In this document: piece by piece, positions 3,969 to 6,521 of the stretch
How positions within the stretch are numbered: the stretch's first letter is position 1
Layout of the letters: every line of letters starts with the position of its first letter
NCBI GenBank assembly: GCA_003695835.1
Contig: RFHN01000229.1
Span: 1-6,521, forward strand
Direction: 5' to 3'
DNA length: 6,521 nt
DNA from: Armatimonadota bacterium
Lineage (GTDB): Bacteria; Armatimonadota; Fimbriimonadia; Fimbriimonadales; ATM1
The notes under the pieces: model-generated
Databases searched by the model: none
Seen by the model: only the letters and a program-made list of their open reading frames with translations
What the model was told of the DNA's origin: nothing
Program-made: the position numbers and the translations under genes

Positions 3969-4979
3969 ATGGAGAACCCTCGGCAGTATCCAGTTTCGCA
4001 GGAATGGAAGGAGAAAGCGCTAGAGGCTGTGGACGGGCGACTCGTCCTGGTCTCGCTCTCGGGAGGCAAGGACTCGACCGCCGTCGCGCTCTTGATGAAG
4101 GAGCTTGGAATCAAGTACAAGTGCGTCCACTTCGACACCGGCTGGGAGCATCGCGATACCGAAGACTATGTTCGCCAGTACCTTCCGAAGCACGTAGGCC
4201 CCGTTGAGATCGTTCGGAATGAGAAGTACGGGGGAATGAGGGGGCTTGTGCTGAAGAAGGGCATGTTCCCTTCTCGTGTTCGGCGCTTCTGCACGCAGGA
4301 GCTGAAGATTTTTCCCTTCATGCGCTATCTGAAGCAGTACCACGAACGACTCGAAGATCCGATCAATGCCATCGGGATTCGCGCAGAAGAGTCGCTCGCA
4401 CGTTCGCGGATGCCTGAGTGGGAAGAGAACGAGAAATTCCACTGCGAGGTTTGGCGGCCACTGATCCGCTGGACTCTCGAAGATGTGGTGGAGATTCACC
4501 GCCGTCACGGAGTAGAACCAAACCCGCTCTACCTGCGTGGAGCCGAGCGCGTAGGGTGTTGGCCCTGCATCTTTGCCCGTAAGGCTGAGATCAGGTTCGT
4601 GGCCGAGACCGATCCAGCGCGGATCGACGAGATTGAAGAGCTAGAGCGCCAGATAGCTGAAGCTGCACGCGAACGGTTGGCTAAACGCGGGGAAACGTTC
4701 GAGTCTCTTGGCTACACCGAACCGACGTTCTTTATGGGTTTCCGAGGCGGGAAGTGGCGCAAGAAGAAGATGCTCCCAATCCGCGAAGCGGTTGAGTGGG
4801 CGCGTACGAAGCGCGGAGGCATGGAGAAGGATCATGACGACGATTTTGTGACCAAAATGCGAGATTCCGGCTGCTTGCGTTGGGGGCTGTGTGATATGGC
4901 TACTGAACATGCTGAAACAAAGAAAAGACAGATGGAGCTTTTTGAAGGCATTTCTGGAGAGCCCGAGGGGGAGAGGTAA
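3969..4979 (+). CDS. PAPS-reductase-like PP-loop (adenine nucleotide alpha hydrolase) protein
   Basis: The 336-residue product has the PP-loop ATP-binding motif SGGKDST at 31-37 after a beta strand (LVLVSL), then VHFDTGWE near 53-60, RRFCTQELKIFPF around Cys108, GIRAEES at 136-142, and WRPLIRWTLEDV near 161-172. A Cys pair, GCWPC, lies at 197/200 and a second pair, CLRWGLC, at 302/308. The CTxxLK and GIRAxES motifs are typical of the phage PAPS-reductase-like and DndC-like branch. The redox ECGLH tail of true PAPS/APS reductases is absent, so sulfate assimilation is unlikely. The five Cys could hold an iron-sulfur cluster or carry sulfur, and ATP-driven sulfur transfer to a nucleotide or nucleic acid is plausible but inferred. 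Residues 221-240 form a charged helix. The gene lies 29 bases after the chimeric ORF. Fold assignment is secure; substrate unknown. Confidence 0.92.
   Translation: MENPRQYPVSQEWKEKALEAVDGRLVLVSLSGGKDSTAVALLMKELGIKYKCVHFDTGWEHRDTEDYVRQYLPKHVGPVEIVRNEKYGGMRGLVLKKGMFPSRVRRFCTQELKIFPFMRYLKQYHERLEDPINAIGIRAEESLARSRMPEWEENEKFHCEVWRPLIRWTLEDVVEIHRRHGVEPNPLYLRGAERVGCWPCIFARKAEIRFVAETDPARIDEIEELERQIAEAARERLAKRGETFESLGYTEPTFFMGFRGGKWRKKKMLPIREAVEWARTKRGGMEKDHDDDFVTKMRDSGCLRWGLCDMATEHAETKKRQMELFEGISGEPEGER
4555..4628 (+). repeat. 74-bp PP-loop gene repeat, copy 2
   Basis: This is the copy in its native place inside the intact PP-loop gene, encoding GCWPCIFARK to ARID. It differs from 3674-3747 at two positions. 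Confidence 0.9.
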
Positions 4980-4987
4980 CCTCGAAA

Positions 4988-5049
4988 CCCGGATCTACAA
5001 AAATCTCGACTGCCTTCAGCGGATCCTGGCCGCGAGAAAGGAAGGCTAG
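4988..5049 (+). pseudogene. vestigial DUF5662 3' end (copy 3)
   Basis: Just after the PP-loop stop, one frame reads RIYKNLDCLQRILAARKEG and then TAG at 5047-5049. The DUF5662 protein here ends its domain with RIYETLDCLQRALENR. The DNA matches 2794-2835 at 32 of 42 bases. No start codon with a convincing ribosome binding site opens this frame, so it is probably the remnant of a DUF5662 gene. Its final bases (AGGAAGG) supply the ribosome binding site of the gene at 5051. Confidence 0.6.
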
Positions 5050-5050
5050 C

Positions 5051-5653
5051 ATGGCCAGGAATCCGGCCGGACCACCGCGTCTTCCTCCGCGGGATTACAT
5101 CCTCTCGGTCATGCTGGCGCGCTCCGCCGAGTTGACGAGGACCGCGCGGCGAGAGCCTGACGGCGAGGGTCCGGCGGGCGTTGCGTTTTCCGTGGACCCG
5201 GGTAACCGTGACAGCGAAGAAGGAGACCGTTCGGTGGCCATGACCCGGCAAGAGGCGCTCGTCGCGTGGATGGAGCGCAACCCAGACGAGCCGATCAAGC
5301 TCGCCATGTGGGAGGCAGCCTTCGACGCCGGCGTCCAGTGGGCCAGAGATCGCGAAAGCGAGGCCCGGTCTTGCCCCACGCGCCGGGCGCTCGTCCATGT
5401 CGCGCTCCCCGGCGGCTCCTACGCCGTTTGTCGCGGGTCTCTGGACGCCGATCCGGTCAGCGGAACCGTGGTACCGCTCGCTCACGCCGTGTCGGAGGCG
5501 ACGTGCCCGGAGTGCCTGCGGATGCTGTGGTGCGCGGCTCAGGCCGGCGTTGTGCTGGGTGCGGAGCTTGATCCGAACATCGAAGCGGACATCGAGGCGG
5601 AAATCGACGCGGCGCTCGAAACGGATCTGACTGATCAGGGACCGGACCGATGA
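5051..5653 (+). CDS. hypothetical protein with His/Cys site, 200 aa
   Basis: ATG 5051 follows AGGAAGG by five bases. The N-terminal 60 residues are Pro/Arg/Gly-rich and probably flexible. A helical block follows (MTRQEALVAWMERNPDEP, then MWEAAFDAGVQWARD near 86-100). Next is a beta-rich segment with His116 (VHVALPGGSY), Cys127 (VCRGS) and Cys152/155 (CPECLRML), a spacing seen in small zinc-binding phage proteins. The C-terminal 30 residues are acidic with a repeated EADIEAEID pattern. Alternative in-frame starts exist inside the flexible region, such as the ATG at residue 64, so the N-terminus is less certain than the rest. No named family is recognised. The stop overlaps the next start (ATGATG), implying coupled translation. 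Confidence 0.8.
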   Translation: MARNPAGPPRLPPRDYILSVMLARSAELTRTARREPDGEGPAGVAFSVDPGNRDSEEGDRSVAMTRQEALVAWMERNPDEPIKLAMWEAAFDAGVQWARDRESEARSCPTRRALVHVALPGGSYAVCRGSLDADPVSGTVVPLAHAVSEATCPECLRMLWCAAQAGVVLGAELDPNIEADIEAEIDAALETDLTDQGPDR

Positions 5654-5880
5654 TGGCTTACTCGCAGTACCATCTTCTCGCCGACGCCGCGCTCGTAGGC
5701 GCGCTCCTGGTTACGGCCGCGTGGACGAACGACGTACGCTGGATCTGCTTCGGCGTCCCCGCGGTCGTGCTTGCCGGAGCCGCGTCGGGCATGATTGCTT
5801 CGGCGCGTGACCGCCGACGGCGGCGGAGCGATATGGAGTCCAGACACCGCGACGCGCGCGGCTGGCGACGGGTCGAGTGA
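5650..5880 (+). CDS. small two-helix membrane protein with Arg-rich tail, 76 aa
   Basis: ATG 5650 overlaps the previous stop; ATG 5653 next to it is an equal candidate. Hydrophobic segments lie at about residues 7-25 and 31-51, separated by a short polar loop (TNDVR). The remaining 24 residues are strongly basic (RDRRRRR and later RGWRR), which by the positive-inside rule places the tail in the cytoplasm. The loop is too short for an exported domain. The size and topology fit a phage membrane effector or holin-like protein, but nothing in the sequence proves it. It is unrelated in sequence to the membrane protein at 1357-1536. Confidence 0.75.
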   Translation: MMAYSQYHLLADAALVGALLVTAAWTNDVRWICFGVPAVVLAGAASGMIASARDRRRRRSDMESRHRDARGWRRVE

Positions 5881-5993
5881 CTACCCAGCTTTTCCGCGAG
5901 GGAGGGTCGTCAGCGCTGACGGCCACGGCACACGGGGTATTTCCGGCGCGGCCGCGCTCCTCTCCAGCGGGCTTCCCGTGTTTGGTAGCCTGA
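5877..5993 (+). CDS. possible small protein, 38 aa
   Basis: GTG 5877 overlaps the preceding stop (GTGA) and the frame runs almost to the next start at 5998. Third positions are about 70% G or C. No good ribosome binding site is visible and the sequence (MTTQLFREGGSSALTATAHG and on) matches nothing I know. The same bases contain two perfect palindromes, so the stretch may instead be a regulatory spacer. Confidence 0.25.
   Translation: MTTQLFREGGSSALTATAHGVFPARPRSSPAGFPCLVA
5908..5921. promoter_or_regulatory. perfect 14-bp palindrome, possible operator
   Basis: CGTCAGCGCTGACG is perfectly self-complementary and lies in the gap before the gene at 5998. Its right end forms CTGACG, which with TATTTC 16 bases downstream (5938-5943) makes a weak sigma-70-like pair. 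A dimeric repressor site overlapping a -35 is a guess. Confidence 0.35.
5946..5957. repeat. 12-bp palindrome
   Basis: GCGCGGCCGCGC is perfectly self-complementary and contains a GCGGCCGC core. In DNA this GC-rich it may be chance. Confidence 0.3.
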
Positions 5994-5997
5994 CGGC

Positions 5998-6521
5998 ATG
6001 GATTGGGAACGAGCTTGCGGGCGGCGGGCAAGATTCTCGGGCCTGGTGCTCGAAGCCGCGGCCACAGCGGAACTCCCGCGTGACGCCGACAAGCACCTCC
6101 GGCCGGCGCTGAAGAAACATCTGCGTCGGCTCCGCCTCCCTCTCGACATCGGATCGACCAAGCTCGCGAGCCCGCGGCAGTGGATCGCCTGGATGGCGAG
6201 TGGCGATCCGGAGGTCCCGCACGGGGCCTACAAGGCGCTCGTGACGCGCGAGGGCCGGCCGAGCAATCCGACCTGGAGCTTTCGGGTGACCTACTCGCCC
6301 CAGCGGTATCGCGTCTACGAGATCGCCCGCGGCGAGGGGCGCACGGTCAACCTGGCGCTGAATCGGGCAAGACTCAAGACCGACCCGCGCTCGCTCCATC
6401 CCGTGCCGCGGAATCTCCGCGCCGGAGAGCGCGTCGAGGGCGTCTACCTCGGCAAGAGGTTCCGCGGCCGCGTGAGCCCGTCCGCAGCGGCCGGCGGGAT
6501 CGTCGTGGATCTCGACAGGCC
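5998..6521 (+). CDS. hypothetical protein, 3' truncated
   Basis: ATG 5998 is the only in-frame start after a stop at 5985, and the frame stays open for 174 codons to the window edge. No clear Shine-Dalgarno precedes it. The N-terminal third is basic and helical (KHLRPALKKHLRRLRLPLDI). A mixed block follows (PRQWIAWMASGDPEVPHGAY, then WSFRVTYSPQRYRVYEIARG). The visible end has LRAGERVEGVYLGKRFRGRV, a beta-rich segment resembling a module seen in phage proteins as a GxYLGxPFxGxV pattern; this comparison is from memory. No catalytic motif is clear. Codon use is strongly GC-biased and stands out from the 3049-4979 genes, so it probably belongs to a different block from the scrambled region. Confidence 0.72.
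   Translation, partial: MDWERACGRRARFSGLVLEAAATAELPRDADKHLRPALKKHLRRLRLPLDIGSTKLASPRQWIAWMASGDPEVPHGAYKALVTREGRPSNPTWSFRVTYSPQRYRVYEIARGEGRTVNLALNRARLKTDPRSLHPVPRNLRAGERVEGVYLGKRFRGRVSPSAAAGGIVVDLDR

Noticed and set aside
4832..5485. Long open frame on the - strand (217 codons)
   Set aside because: It is antisense to the end of the PP-loop gene and the His/Cys protein. Its composition is that of a shadow frame.
1456..5987. Similarity between ~1456-1476 and ~5967-5986 (CCAGCGGGCTT followed by GTGTTT)
   Set aside because: The match is about 20 bases with an indel, falls in different frames and has no flanking similarity. It is likely chance in GC-rich DNA.
1..6521. tRNA, rRNA, CRISPR array, transposase or integrase
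   Set aside because: No cloverleaf with a TTCGA arm, no regularly spaced short repeats, and no DDE, tyrosine or serine recombinase motifs were seen on either strand.

Overview
The window looks like GC-rich phage or prophage accessory DNA from an uncultured or poorly sampled bacterial host. All genes lie on the + strand. They are short and packed, with repeated 4-base stop/start overlaps (ATGA or GTGA). The recognisable families (DUF5131/Gp37-Gp68, DUF5662, a PAPS-reductase-like PP-loop protein, Cys-rich zinc proteins) are typical of phage early or accessory regions. No structural, packaging, integrase, tRNA, rRNA, CRISPR or transposase gene is visible. The host cannot be named from this sequence.

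Layout. Bases 3-692 are the 3' part of a DUF5131 (Gp37/Gp68) gene. Bases 716-2255 hold a run of small unknown genes, including a 59-residue two-helix membrane protein, linked by overlapping stop/start codons and apparently by micro-ORFs. Bases 2274-3064 hold a DUF5662 (HD-like) gene whose 3' end runs out of frame through a small acidic Cys-rich gene. Bases 3049-3570 encode a protein with three four-Cys zinc sites. Bases 3549-3939 are a scrambled patch: a zinc-ribbon fragment broken by TGA, then a chimeric ORF made of a PP-loop gene fragment, a DUF5662-like tail and a Pro-rich membrane anchor. Bases 3969-4979 are the intact PP-loop gene. A vestige of a DUF5662 3' end follows at 4988-5049, then a 200-residue protein with a His/Cys site, another small membrane protein, a short region with two perfect palindromes, and a 5' fragment of an unknown gene running off the window.

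The most unusual region is 2794-5049. A 74-bp near-identical segment of the PP-loop gene occurs twice (3674-3747 and 4555-4628), and sequence related to the DUF5662 3' end occurs three times (near 2794, 3743 and 4988). In the chimeric ORF these two modules meet at a shared TCGAC. This fits duplication followed by deletion at microhomology. Two of the DUF5662-tail copies also carry the ribosome binding site of the next gene.

Functionally, the window pairs a radical-SAM-like family protein (DUF5131) with a PP-loop ATPase carrying five conserved-looking Cys but no CGLH redox motif, and with an HD-like DUF5662 protein. A role in nucleotide or nucleic-acid modification is possible, but this is inference from family membership and proximity only.
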